A stretch of 64,000 nt of DNA, taken from Bog-532 sp963742865. GTDB lineage: Bacteria; Actinomycetota; Actinomycetes; Streptosporangiales; Streptosporangiaceae. Position 1 is the stretch's first letter. Every line of letters starts with the position of its first letter. The notes under the pieces are model-generated. The model was not told the origin of the DNA, ran no database searches, and was given only the letters and a program-made list of their open reading frames with translations. Shown in pieces: positions 39,672-48,369 of the stretch. The position numbers and the translations under genes were made by a program. The stretch lies in assembly GCA_963742865.1 (NCBI GenBank), contig CAVUNW010000088.1, forward strand, positions 62,001-126,000, in the 5' to 3' direction.

Positions 39672-40031
39672 CTAATCCCAATCCAGGCCGCCGCGCCGCC
39701 AGACGTAGGCGTACGCGATCAGCACCGTGACGACGAACGTAACCATTTCGACGAGGCCGAAGGCCCCGAGCTTCTGAAAAGTGACCGCCCACGGGTAGAG
39801 GAAGACGATCTCGATGTCGAACAGGATGAACAGCATCGCGGTCAGGTAGTACTTGATCGGGAACCGGCCGCCGCCCGGCGGCTGCGGCGTCGGCTCGATG
39901 CCGCTCTCGTAAGCCTGCAGTTTGGCCCGGTTCCACCGCTTCGGGCCGGTCACGATGCCGATAGCCACGGAGCCGACCGCGAACGCGGCCGCCAGCAGGC
40001 CGAGCACGAGGATGGGCACATAAAGAGTCAT
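39672..40031 (-). CDS. nuoA: NADH-quinone oxidoreductase subunit A
   Basis: This small membrane subunit of complex I has 119 residues and three helices. The conserved loop KLQAYESGIEP precedes FPIKYYLTAMLFILFDIEIV. It is the first gene of the nuoA-N operon. A gap of 171 bases separates it from the geranylgeranyl reductase upstream on the same strand. That gap is GC-rich with an AT-richer patch (TAGGATAGAAAT on the coding strand, near 40160) that could be a secondary promoter. Confidence 0.96.
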   Translation of the reverse strand: MTLYVPILVLGLLAAAFAVGSVAIGIVTGPKRWNRAKLQAYESGIEPTPQPPGGGRFPIKYYLTAMLFILFDIEIVFLYPWAVTFQKLGAFGLVEMVTFVVTVLIAYAYVWRRGGLDWD

Positions 40032-40202
40032 GAGTCCCCGTTACCTCTCTGCGATGTCCGGTGGCGCCGCGATCCGCGACCGCGCGGGCCGGGTTTGCTG
40101 GGCCCGGGGCGGTCGCCGCGCACGCAGGCCGGCGGCGCGGCGTGCGCGGCCGGGATTTCTATCCTAGGCACGGTTCCCACATTCGCTTCTTCAGGGGTTT
40201 GG

Positions 40203-41528
40203 CTAGCGCGCAGGCGCCAGCCTGGTCATGGCGTTGATCAGCCGGTCGGAGGCATCTCCGTGCGGATCGGTCAGGTTGCCGAGCAGCTTCAGGGCGAAGC
40301 GCATCAGCGCCGGGCGCGACATGGCGTGCCGCGTGGCGAAGCGCATGAGCTCCGGCCGGCCGATCGCTTTCACGAACGTCCGCCCGAGAGCGTAGTAGCC
40401 GCCGTACGCGTCCGCGAGCGCCTGGGGGTAGCTATTCAGCACCTTTTCGGCCGCGGTCCAGGTCGGGGCGGCCAGGGCCTGGGCCACGGTACGCGCGGCG
40501 ATCTCCCCGGATTCCATGGCGGGGGCGATGCCCTCGCCGTTGAACGGGTTGACCATGCCGGCCGCATCGCCGACGAGCAGCAGGCCGCGGGTGTAGTGCG
40601 GCGTCCGGTTGAAGGCCATCGGCAGCGCGGCCCCGCGCACCGGGCCGACCCGGTGGTCCTCGGTGAACCCCCACTCGGGCGGCATCCCGGCCAGCCAGCG
40701 GCGGAGCAGCGCGTGGTAGTCGGTATTGCCGAACGCGGCGGACGTGTTCAGCAGGCCCAGCCCGACATTGCTGGTGCCGTCGCCCATGCCGAAGATCCAG
40801 CCGTACCCGGGCAGCAGCCGGTCACCGTCCCACAGGTCGAGCCAGGACTCCAGGTAATCGTCCTCGTGACGGGGGCTGGTGTAGTAGCCCCGGACGGCTA
40901 CGCCGATCGGGCGGTCATCGCGCTTGCGCAGGCCCATCGACACCGACAGCCGGGAGGAGTTCCCGTCCGCGGCGATCACCAGGCGGCCCCGGTAGACCCG
41001 CTCCGCCCCGGCGTCGGCACTGTCGTCCCGCTGGCCGCCGGCGGCCCGGGCGGTCACGCCGGTGATGCGGCCGGTGCGCTCGTCGATGACCGGGCCGGTC
41101 ACATTCACGCCCTCGATCAGCCGCGCGCCGACCTTGGCCGCCCGCTGGGCCAGCCGCTGATCGAAGTCGAGCCGGGTGCGGACCAGGCCGTACCCGGGGT
41201 AGCTGGTCAGCTCCGGCCAGGGCAGCTCCAGCCGCATCCCGGCGCCGACGACGCGGAGCCCCTTGTTGCGCAGCCACCCGTCGCTCTCGCTGATCGGCAC
41301 GCCCATGGCCACGAGGGCCCTGACCGCGCGCGGCGTCAGGCCGTCCCCGCACACCTTCTCCCGCGGGAACCTGCTCTTTTCCAGCAGCAGCACGTCCAGC
41401 CCCGCGCAGGCGAGGTAGTAGGCGGTCGCCGACCCGGAGGGCCCGGCACCGACAACGATGACATCCGCCTCGTCGGCGGCAAGCCGTGCGGGGGCCGCCG
41501 TGGCGACGGGGGAAACGTGCTCGGTCAC
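40203..41528 (-). CDS. Geranylgeranyl reductase family FAD enzyme, MenJ-like
   Basis: This flavoprotein saturates prenyl chains. In mycobacteria the homologue MenJ reduces one isoprene unit of menaquinone. The 441 residues begin with the FAD-binding motif VIVVGAGPSGSATAYYLA. Then come the family box EKSRFPREKVCGDGLTPRAV and the second FAD motif LLVGDAAGMVNPFNGEGI. GTG 41528 has AGGA eight bases upstream. The gene lies between menG and nuoA on one strand, with a Rex-type operator in its upstream region. Menaquinone is the likely substrate here; lipid or chlorophyll-type substrates are unlikely in this context. Confidence 0.85.
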   Translation of the reverse strand: MTEHVSPVATAAPARLAADEADVIVVGAGPSGSATAYYLACAGLDVLLLEKSRFPREKVCGDGLTPRAVRALVAMGVPISESDGWLRNKGLRVVGAGMRLELPWPELTSYPGYGLVRTRLDFDQRLAQRAAKVGARLIEGVNVTGPVIDERTGRITGVTARAAGGQRDDSADAGAERVYRGRLVIAADGNSSRLSVSMGLRKRDDRPIGVAVRGYYTSPRHEDDYLESWLDLWDGDRLLPGYGWIFGMGDGTSNVGLGLLNTSAAFGNTDYHALLRRWLAGMPPEWGFTEDHRVGPVRGAALPMAFNRTPHYTRGLLLVGDAAGMVNPFNGEGIAPAMESGEIAARTVAQALAAPTWTAAEKVLNSYPQALADAYGGYYALGRTFVKAIGRPELMRFATRHAMSRPALMRFALKLLGNLTDPHGDASDRLINAMTRLAPAR

Positions 41529-41671
41529 GTGTCCGTTCCTGACTTTCCCTTTGCCTTGCCCGGAGGTTCGCGTCCGCGGCGCGGCCCGCGGTGGCCGCCG
41601 TCGCGTTCAGTCCCGGCTGCTCATGGTGACCCTGCGAGCCAGTGCCCGGCCGCGGAGGCCACCCCGCCACC

Positions 41672-41693
41672 ACTTGTGAACCTCTTCACAAGT
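41672..41693 (-). promoter_or_regulatory. Rex-type operator upstream of the reductase/nuo block
   Basis: The core TGTGAACCTCTTCACA exactly fits the actinobacterial Rex consensus TGTGAAC-N3-TTCACA. The palindrome extends to 9-bp perfect arms with a 4-base spacer (41672-41680 and 41685-41693). On the coding strand a TAAACT hexamer (41705-41710) lies just upstream and could be a -10 element. Rex bound here would then cover the start of transcription. Rex represses respiratory genes when NADH is low. Confidence 0.75.
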
Positions 41694-41870
41694 TCTTTGC
41701 CGTTAGTTTAAGCCCGGCCGGTGCGGGGCGTGCACACCGCCCCACCGGGCACGGTGCATGCGCGCCAGGCCCGCTGCGCTGCGGTCCGCCGTATCCGGCG
41801 GCCAGGTCCAACTTATGCCTAACGGACATTCTTCGTGGCCGGTCACGCGCGGGACCCGGCCCGCCGGGAC

Positions 41871-42584
41871 TCAGCCGGGGCGGCGGGCGGCGTGCACCGC
41901 GACGATCCCGAACGTCAGGTTGCGCCACTTCACCGCCGACCAGCCCGCCACCTGCAGCATCCGGGCCAGCTCCTGCTGGTCCGGCCAGTCCACGATCGAC
42001 TCGGCCAGGTACTCGTACGCGGCCGGATTGCGGGCCGCGCGGCGGGCGATGGCGGGCAGCGCCCGGGCCAGGTAGCGCTCGTACGCCACCCGCAGCGGGC
42101 GCGCGGACAGCCGGGAGAACTCGCAGATGACCAGGCGGCCACCGGGCCGGGTGACCCGGAACATCTCGGCGAGCGCGTGGCCGGGGTCGACCACGTTCCG
42201 CAGGCCGAACGAGATCGTCACCGCGTCGAACGTGCCGTCGGCGAACGGCAGCCGGACGGCGTCACCGGCGACGAACGCGGGCTGCGGGCGGTCCGCCGCG
42301 GCCCGGACCCGGCGCAGCCCGGCGCGCAGCATCCCGAGCGAGAAGTCGCACGCCACGCAGTCGGCCCCGGACGCGCCGAAGGTGACGGTGGAGGTCCCGG
42401 TGCCGGCGGCCAGGTCAAGGATCCGCTCCCCGGCCCGCGCCCCCACGGCCTGGGCGACGACCCGCCGCCACCAGCGGACCTGGCCGGCCGACAGCACGTC
42501 GTTGAGCAGGTCGTAACGCCCGGCGAGCTCGTCGAACATCGCGGCGACTTCACCAGGCCGCTTATCCAGATCCGCGCGGGCCAT
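41871..42584 (-). CDS. menG: Demethylmenaquinone methyltransferase MenG/UbiE
   Basis: This enzyme transfers a methyl group from SAM to demethylmenaquinone, the last step of menaquinone synthesis. The 237-residue protein shows FDELAGRYDLLNDVLSAGQV (the UbiE signature), SAM motif I ILDLAAGTGTST, and the FGLRNVVDP box. ATG 42584 is preferred over the in-frame start 15 codons upstream because homologues begin at this point and a G-rich site precedes it. It is transcribed toward the reductase and the nuo operon. Confidence 0.94.
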   Translation of the reverse strand: MARADLDKRPGEVAAMFDELAGRYDLLNDVLSAGQVRWWRRVVAQAVGARAGERILDLAAGTGTSTVTFGASGADCVACDFSLGMLRAGLRRVRAAADRPQPAFVAGDAVRLPFADGTFDAVTISFGLRNVVDPGHALAEMFRVTRPGGRLVICEFSRLSARPLRVAYERYLARALPAIARRAARNPAAYEYLAESIVDWPDQQELARMLQVAGWSAVKWRNLTFGIVAVHAARRPG

Positions 42585-42659
42585 CCCCCCAGCCTGGCAC
42601 AACCGCGCCCGTGCTTCAGACCCAGCCACGGGTTACGCCCAGAGAGCACCCGCGCAGGT

Positions 42660-42820
42660 TACGGCGAGGCGCTCGCTACCGGCCCAGCGACCCCGGGCCA
42701 GCGGCCCGGGTGAGCGGCCGGTGCTATCGGCGAGCGCCCCAGCGGCCCTACGGCGAGCCGTTCGTAACCGGCCCAGCGAGTCCGGGCCTCTGGCCCGGCG
42801 AGTGGCCGGTGTGTCGGCGA
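42660..42820. repeat. Imperfect direct repeat, each copy with a GC hairpin
   Basis: Two copies of about 73 bp, at 42660-42734 and 42749-42820, share TACGGCGAG, ACCGGCCCAGCGA and GGCCGGTG blocks. Each contains a hairpin: CCCGGGCC-AGC-GGCCCGGG at 42692-42710, and CCGGGCC-TCT-GGCCCGG at 42782-42798. The repeat fills the gap between the menG start and the S9 peptidase end. Confidence 0.6.
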
Positions 42821-42855
42821 AGTACCGCAGCGGGGCGCGAAGCGCAGCGGGGGGT

Positions 42856-42875
42856 CCGGGGGGGTCGTCCCCCGG
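42856..42875 (-). terminator. Hairpin just after the S9 peptidase remnant
   Basis: CCGGGGG (42856-42862) pairs with CCCCCGG (42869-42875). On the minus strand it follows the stop codon (42879-42877) of the cysD-cysN-peptidase run directly. Confidence 0.5.
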
Positions 42876-42876
42876 G

Positions 42877-43684
42877 CTAACACAGCAGGGCGGGGCGCCG
42901 CCAGGGCTCGCCGAGGACGTGCTGGGCCAGGAACGCGAACACGGTTTCGTACCAGATGGCCGCGTGACCCGGGCTGAGAATCCAGTGGTTCTCGTCCGGG
43001 AAGTACAGGAACTTGGCCTCGGCGCCGTGCCGGGACAGGTCCCACCACAGCCGCAGCGCCTCCCCGACAGGCACCCGGTAGTCCTTGTTGCCGTGGATGA
43101 TCAGCATCGGGGTGCGGATACGGGCGACGTGCACCCGCACCGGCATCGCCCGCGCTGGCAGCGGGCCCCCCGGTTCCCGCGGCAGGCATCACCGCACTGG
43201 CGATGACGCTGACGCACGTCCGTGGGGACGTTTCCAGGGCGCTGATACCGCCGGGCCGGTCCGCCACCCGGACGGCCTCCCCGCCGGCCGCCGGCAGCAG
43301 CCACAGGCCCGGCTGGTCATCCGCCGGCGCCCCTGGCCCCTCCCGGCCCGCAGGCCCCTCGGGGCTGCCGGGCCAGCCCGGGTCACCGGCGTGCTGGCCA
43401 GGCCGGTTGGAAATGAACAGGAGCGACCCGTCGGGCAGGAACCGCGGGCTGGTTTCGCCGTCCGGTGAGCGCGTCAGCCGCACCGGGCCGCCCGCGCTGG
43501 CCGGCGCGGCCGGGATACGCCAGATGCTGGTCACGTACGTCTTCCGGTCCGGCGCGAGGGTCTGGACCGCCGCCGCCAGCCAGCCGCCGTCGGGCGATAG
43601 CCGCAGCGTCGTGACCCGCGGGATGGCCACGTAGCGTGCGAGATCGTGGAAGGCCGTCTCCCCCGCCGCCGCGGCGGCACTCAC
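42877..43684 (-). pseudogene. S9 family prolyl oligopeptidase, internally deleted
   Basis: The N-terminal part is a beta-propeller start (ARYVAIPRVTTLRLSPDGGW, LTRSPDGETSPRFLPDGSL), read from GTG 43684. The C-terminal 80 residues of an S9 peptidase follow in another frame (RTPMLIIHGNKDYRVPVGEA, YFPDENHWIL, including the catalytic-region Asp and His). Normal S9 enzymes have about 650 residues. Here the middle, including the nucleophile GxSxGG region, is missing at a junction near 43150-43200. This is either a true deletion or an assembly collapse. The GTG start overlaps the cysN stop (GTGA). Confidence 0.75.
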
Positions 43685-44944
43685 CGGGTGCTGGTGACCA
43701 TGGCCGCGCCGGCCGTGGCGTTCGTCGCCTCATCGATCAGGATCATGCCGCCGGTGAGCCGGTTGCGGCTGTAGGGGTCGGTGAAGACGGGCTGGGTCAG
43801 GCGCAGGCTGACCCGGCCGACCTCGTTCAGCCCGAGCTGGCTGGCGCTCTCGTCCCGGTGCAGGGTGTTGACGTCGATCCGGTAATGCAGGTCGGTCACG
43901 ATCGCCTTGACCGTCCGCGACGTGTGCTTGACGATGCAGCCGGCTGCGCGGGGTGAGCGGCTTGTCGCCGGCCATCCAGCACACCATGGCCTCCACGTCC
44001 TGCGTGCAGGCCGGCTGGTTATGCGGCCGGCAGATCATGTCACCGCGGGAGATGTCCACGTCGTCGTCCAGCAGCAGCGTCACCGACATGGGCGGGAACG
44101 CCTCCGGCACCGGCTCGCCCGCGACCTCCACGCCGCGCACGGTGGTGGTGAAACCCGACGGCAGGTGCATCACCTCGTCACCCGGCCGGATCACGCCGCC
44201 GGCCACCTCCCCGGCGTAACCGCGGTAGTCGTGCAGGCCGGGATCGGTGGCCTGGTGCGGCCGGATCACGTACTGGACCGGGAACCGCACGTCGATGAGG
44301 TTCCGGTCGGAGGCGATGTGCACATGCTCGAGGTGGTGCAGCAGCGAAGGCCCGTCGTACCACGGCATGTTGGCCGAGCGCTGGACCACGTTGTCGCCGA
44401 GCAGCGCCGAGATCGGGATGAAGGTCAGGTCGCTGATGTCCAGCTTGGCGGCGAAGGCGGAGAACTCCGCGACGATCCGCTCGAAGACCGCGGCGTCGTA
44501 GTCCACCAGGTCCATCTTGTTGACCGCCAGCACCAGGTGCGGGACCTGCAGCAGCGTCGCCAGGAACGCGTGCCGGCGGCTCTGCTCGGTGAGCCCGTTG
44601 CGCGCGTCCACCAGGACGACGGCCAGGTCGGCGGTGGACGCCCCGGTGACCATGTTGCGGGTGTACTGAATGTGGCCGGGGGTGTCCGCGATGATGAACT
44701 TCCGCCGGGGGGTCGCGAAGTAGCGGTAGGCCACGTCGATCGTGATGCCCTGCTCACGCTCGGCGCGGAGTCCGTCGGTGAGCAGCGCCAGGTTCGTGTA
44801 CTCCTCGCCGCGGTCCTTGCTGGTCCGCTCGACGGCCGCGAGCTGGTCCTCGAAGATCGCCTTGGAGTCGAACAGCAGCCGCCCGATCAGCGTGCTCTTG
44901 CCGTCATCGACCGACCCGGCCGTGGCGAACCGCAGAATATCCAT
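43681..44944 (-). CDS. cysN: Sulfate adenylyltransferase large subunit CysN, one-base frameshift as read
   Basis: This GTPase subunit of ATP sulfurylase activates sulfate to APS together with CysD. G-domain motifs are GSVDDGKST (P-loop), DTPGH, and NKMDLVDY. The first frame runs to MAGDKPLTPR. Dropping one base from the G/C run at 43950-43953 continues into GCIVKHTSRTVKAIVTDL and the C-terminal barrel ending AAMVTSTR. The corrected length of about 420 residues is normal, with no fused CysC kinase. It begins at the cysD stop. Confidence 0.93.
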
Positions 44945-45855
44945 CAGAAGTAGCCCTCTCGCTTCCGGTCTTCCATGGCCGCCTCGCTGGTGCGGTCGTC
45001 CGCGCGAGTCTGGCCGCGCTCGGTGATCCGGGTCGCCGCCACCTCGGTGATGACCTCGGCGACGGTCTTCGCGGTCGATTCGACGGCCCCGGTGCACGTC
45101 ATGTCCCCGACGGTGCGGTACCGGACCATGGTCTCGAAGACCGGCTCATCCTCGCCGCGCGTCACGTACGGGCTCTCGGCCAGCAGGATCCCGTCCCGCT
45201 CGAAGACATCCCGGTTGTGCGCGAAGTACACCGGCGGCAGCTCGAGCTCCTCGCGCTCGATGTACTCCCAGATGTCGAGCTCGGTCCAGTTGGACAGCGG
45301 GAAGACGCGGATGTGCTCGTCCCGGCGGATCCGGGTGTTGTACAGGTTCCACAGCTCGGGCCGCTGGTTCTTCGGGTCCCACTGGCCGAAATCGTCGCGG
45401 AACGAGAACACCCGCTCCTTGGCGCGGGCCTTCTCCTCGTCCCGTCGCGCGCCGCCGAACAGTGCGTCGAAACTGTGCTCCTCGATCGCGTCCAGCAGCG
45501 TGACGGTCTGCAGCCGGTTCCGGCTGGCCCAGCGGCCGGTCTCCTCGGTCACCCGGCCCGCGTCGATGGATTCCTGCACGGAGGCGACGATGAGCCGGAC
45601 CCCCAGCTCCGCGGCGCGCTTGTCGCGGAACTCGATGACCTCGCTGAAGTTGTGCCCGGTGTCGACGTGCATGACGGGGAACGGGATCCGGGCAGGCCGG
45701 AACGCCTTTTCCGCCAGCGCCAGCATGACGACGGAGTCCTTGCCGCCGGAGAACAGCAGCGCGGGCCGCTCGAACTCCGCCGCGACCTCGCGGATCACGT
45801 GAATGGACTCGGATTCGAGCACGTCTAGCTGGGAGAGTGTGTAATCGGTGCGCAT
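44944..45855 (-). CDS. cysD: Sulfate adenylyltransferase small subunit CysD
   Basis: This catalytic subunit of ATP sulfurylase is a PP-loop ATPase. The 303-residue product has the PP-loop LLFSGGKDSVVML near residue 35, then HVDTGHNFSEVIEFRD, GGARRDEEKARAKERVFSF, and the C-terminal AMEDRKREGYF typical of CysD. ATG 45855 is used; another ATG three codons upstream (45864) is possible, and neither has a clear ribosome site. The gene is 60-70 bases after cysQ and abuts cysN, so the three form a sulfate-assimilation operon. Confidence 0.95.
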   Translation of the reverse strand: MRTDYTLSQLDVLESESIHVIREVAAEFERPALLFSGGKDSVVMLALAEKAFRPARIPFPVMHVDTGHNFSEVIEFRDKRAAELGVRLIVASVQESIDAGRVTEETGRWASRNRLQTVTLLDAIEEHSFDALFGGARRDEEKARAKERVFSFRDDFGQWDPKNQRPELWNLYNTRIRRDEHIRVFPLSNWTELDIWEYIEREELELPPVYFAHNRDVFERDGILLAESPYVTRGEDEPVFETMVRYRTVGDMTCTGAVESTAKTVAEVITEVAATRITERGQTRADDRTSEAAMEDRKREGYF

Positions 45856-45922
45856 CAACGGCATCCAGGAGGCGTCGGGGTCAGGGAACGTGCCCGGCGG
45901 GCTGGGCCCGCCACCGAGGCCG

Positions 45923-46717
45923 TCATCGTTGACTGCCGCCGGTCTCGCCGGGCTGAGCGGACCTGATGGCGTCCAGCAGCGCGCCGGCGAGGGCAGGCGG
46001 GCATACCAGGATATCCGGCACCAGCAGATCCGCCTGATTGTAGGCAAGCTCACGGCCATCGATCCGGGAGGCGTGGAACCCGGCCGCGCGGGCCACGGCC
46101 ACGGGCGCGGCCGAATCCCATTCGTACTGGCCACCCGCGTGCACGTAGGCGTCGGCCTGGCCCTGCAGGACGGCGGCGGCCTTGGCGCCGGCCGACCCCA
46201 GGGGAATCAGGTCCGCACCGAGAAGTTCGGCCATCCGGGGCAGGAATGGCGCCGGCCTGCTCCGGCTGACGACGACGCGCAGCCGCCGTCCGGGGCGGGC
46301 TGGGGGCGGCCAGGACGCGGGCGGCGCGGGGGGCGGGGTGACGGTGGAGAGCACTTCGTCCTGCGCCGGGAGGGCCACCGCCCCGGCCGTAAGGCGGCTG
46401 CCGGCGCGCTCCCACAGGGCGACGTGCACCGCCCAGTCCTCGCGGCCGGCATCGCCGAACTCGCGGGTGCCGTCCAGCGGGTCGACGATCCAAACCCGGT
46501 CCGCCGCCAGCCGGCCCGGATCATCTACGGCCTCTTCGGACAGCACCCAGTCCGCCGGCCTCAGCCGGGCTAGCTCCGCGGCGAGAAATTCGTGCGACAT
46601 GCGGTCGCCGGCTTTGCGCAGCTCATCGGGCTCACCGCCGTGATCCCGCAGCGCGACCAGCCGGCGCCCCGCCTCGGCGGCGAGGTCATGGGCGAGACGG
46701 TCGTCCTCCGTCGCCAT
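45923..46717 (-). CDS. cysQ: 3'(2'),5'-bisphosphate nucleotidase CysQ-like
   Basis: This inositol-monophosphatase-fold enzyme recycles PAP/PAPS in sulfate assimilation. The 264-residue protein has the metal-binding motifs LSEEAVDD and IVDPLDGTREF, and the C-terminal QYEWDSAAPVAVARAAGFH (W-D-x-A-A box). Its place directly before cysD-cysN supports a PAP phosphatase role rather than inositol phosphatase. The frame is intact. No ribosome site stands out at ATG 46717. Confidence 0.9.
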   Translation of the reverse strand: MATEDDRLAHDLAAEAGRRLVALRDHGGEPDELRKAGDRMSHEFLAAELARLRPADWVLSEEAVDDPGRLAADRVWIVDPLDGTREFGDAGREDWAVHVALWERAGSRLTAGAVALPAQDEVLSTVTPPPAPPASWPPPARPGRRLRVVVSRSRPAPFLPRMAELLGADLIPLGSAGAKAAAVLQGQADAYVHAGGQYEWDSAAPVAVARAAGFHASRIDGRELAYNQADLLVPDILVCPPALAGALLDAIRSAQPGETGGSQR

Positions 46718-46840
46718 CAGGCAGGCTCCTTGGTGCTTCCGGGACGGAAGCCGGTCGGTGCGGTGTGCTTCGCCAGGCTAAGCGCCGGGAACCTGCCGAA
46801 TTCTTCCCGGGCGCCCGCTTCTCTTCCCCCGGGGCACTGC

Positions 46841-47416
46841 TCAGTCGGTGTGGAAGGTGTTCTGCGCGACGGCCAGGCCCTTCGACAGCAGGGTCTCCAC
46901 CGCGTCGGCACACCGGTCGATGAGCAGCGGCAGCTCCTTGCGCTCGGCCGCGGTGAAGTCGCGCAGCACGTACGTGGCCGCGTCCATCCGGCCCGGCGGG
47001 CGGCCGATGCCGAACCGGACGCGGTAATACTCGTTGGTGCCGAGCGCCTGCGTGATCGAGCGCAGGCCATTGTGGCCGTTGTCACCGCCACCGAACTTGA
47101 GCCGCACCGACCCGAACGGGATGTCCAGCTCGTCGTGGATGACCACGATCCGCTCCGGGGAGATCTTATAGAAGGCGGCGATCGCCGCCACCGGCCCGCC
47201 GGACAGGTTCATGTAGGTACGCGGCTTGGCTAGCGTGACGGGCATCCCGGCCAGCCGCCCGTCGGCCACGTCATTGCGGGTCCGGTGGGCCTTGAACCGG
47301 GCGCCCATCCGTTCCGCCAGCAGGTCGGCCACCATCTGCCCAGCGTTGTGCCGGGTACCGGCGTACTCCGGGCCCGGGTTGCCGAGCCCGGCGATCAGCC
47401 ACCGTTCCTCCGGCAT
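46841..47416 (-). CDS. pth: Peptidyl-tRNA hydrolase
   Basis: Pth releases peptides from stalled peptidyl-tRNA. The 191-residue protein has the active-site His region GLGNPGPEYAGTRHNAGQMV, the KPRTYMNLSG box, HDELDIPFG, and GGDNGHNGLRSI. ATG 47416 (MPEERWLIAGL) is chosen over an upstream in-frame start. It is encoded after rplY on the same strand, as in many actinobacteria. Confidence 0.96.
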   Translation of the reverse strand: MPEERWLIAGLGNPGPEYAGTRHNAGQMVADLLAERMGARFKAHRTRNDVADGRLAGMPVTLAKPRTYMNLSGGPVAAIAAFYKISPERIVVIHDELDIPFGSVRLKFGGGDNGHNGLRSITQALGTNEYYRVRFGIGRPPGRMDAATYVLRDFTAAERKELPLLIDRCADAVETLLSKGLAVAQNTFHTD

Positions 47417-47454
47417 CGCCGGCCTCACATCCGACCGTGCGTCGTCCTGACGGG

Positions 47455-48105
47455 TCAGCTGTCGTCGCTGTCGCCGGGCGAACCGAACTCGGTCTCACCG
47501 ACCGGCTCGGGCACCTGCGGCTCGGCCGCCTCGGGACCGCCGATCTCCGCCTCCATCTGCTCCGCGGTGGGCGCGGGCAGAACGTGCACGATCAGCGTTT
47601 CCGGGTCGACCTGGAGGCTGGTACCGCGCGGCAGCGTGAGGTCGCCCGCGTGAATCGAGCTGCCGACCTCCATGCCGGTGACGTCGACGTCGATCCCGTC
47701 GGGGATGTTCGTCGCCTCGGCCTCGACCGAGAGCTGGACAACCTGCTGGTCCAGCAGGCCGTCGGGCGCGATGTCCCCGCTGACCCGGACCGCGATGTCC
47801 ACGGTGACCTTTTCGCCGCGGCGGACGAGGATCAGGTCGGCGTGCTCGATGAAGCCCTTGATCGGGTCACGCTGGACGGCCTTGGGCAGGGCGAGGCCAT
47901 CCACGCCGGGGACGCCCTCGAGGCGGATCAGGACGTTCGGCGTCTTCAGCGCGAGCATCAGGTCATGCCCCGGCAGCACGACATGCCGGGTCTCTGCGCC
48001 GTGGCCGTACAGCACGGCGGGCACCCGGCCCTCACGGCGCGTACGCCGGGCGGCGCCCTTGCCGAACTCGGTGCGCGGCTCGGCGTCGATGCGGACCTCA
48101 GGCAC
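47455..48105 (-). CDS. rplY: 50S ribosomal protein L25/general stress protein Ctc
   Basis: This 5S rRNA-binding protein is of the long CTC type. The 216 residues comprise an N-terminal L25 domain (RTEFGKGAARRTRREGRVPA then VLYGHG) and a C-terminal TL5 beta domain, with an acidic tail (EPVGETEFGSPGDSDDS). GTG 48105 (VPEVRIDAEP) is preferred over GTG 48114. It leaves eight bases after GGAG and matches the family start. It lies upstream of pth with a 38-base gap. Confidence 0.94.
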   Translation of the reverse strand: MPEVRIDAEPRTEFGKGAARRTRREGRVPAVLYGHGAETRHVVLPGHDLMLALKTPNVLIRLEGVPGVDGLALPKAVQRDPIKGFIEHADLILVRRGEKVTVDIAVRVSGDIAPDGLLDQQVVQLSVEAEATNIPDGIDVDVTGMEVGSSIHAGDLTLPRGTSLQVDPETLIVHVLPAPTAEQMEAEIGGPEAAEPQVPEPVGETEFGSPGDSDDS

Positions 48106-48114
48106 GGTCGTCAC

Positions 48115-48369
48115 TCCTCAAGCAGTGGATATTTCTCCGGCAGCGTCAACGGCCGGTACAGGCCGAACGCATGCCATGCACTGACGTGAACACACGCCAG
48201 AAACCTCTGCAGCCCGTGCGGAGCACCACGTGACGCAAGCACCAGCATCAAGGCCGCGCCTCGAAGTGTAGCCGACGGCGCCGCCAACCACGTCCAGGCG
48301 GATCATGATCCCGGGCGGCACAGCCCTCCCTGTGCCGCCCGGGACCAGTCAGCTGCCCAGCCGACTGCC
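48115..48369. other. Intergenic region upstream of rplY
   Basis: This 250-base gap carries the hairpin terminator at 48310-48343 and presumably the rplY promoter. No gene is seen. Confidence 0.4.
48310..48343 (-). terminator. Perfect 14-bp hairpin downstream of the repeat-protein gene
   Basis: CCCGGGCGGCACAG (48310-48323) and CTGTGCCGCCCGGG (48330-48343) pair perfectly with a six-base loop. It lies 27 bases past the stop of the minus-strand nonapeptide-repeat gene and upstream of rplY. Confidence 0.7.

Noticed and set aside
38317..39936. Long frame joining part of nuoB to nuoC
   Set aside because: The join exists only because of the one-base shift in nuoB; each gene has its own conserved start and stop.
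42877..43146. Separate small alpha/beta hydrolase gene
   Set aside because: The sequence is exactly the last 89 residues of an S9 peptidase whose N-terminus lies just upstream, so it is a fragment, not a gene.
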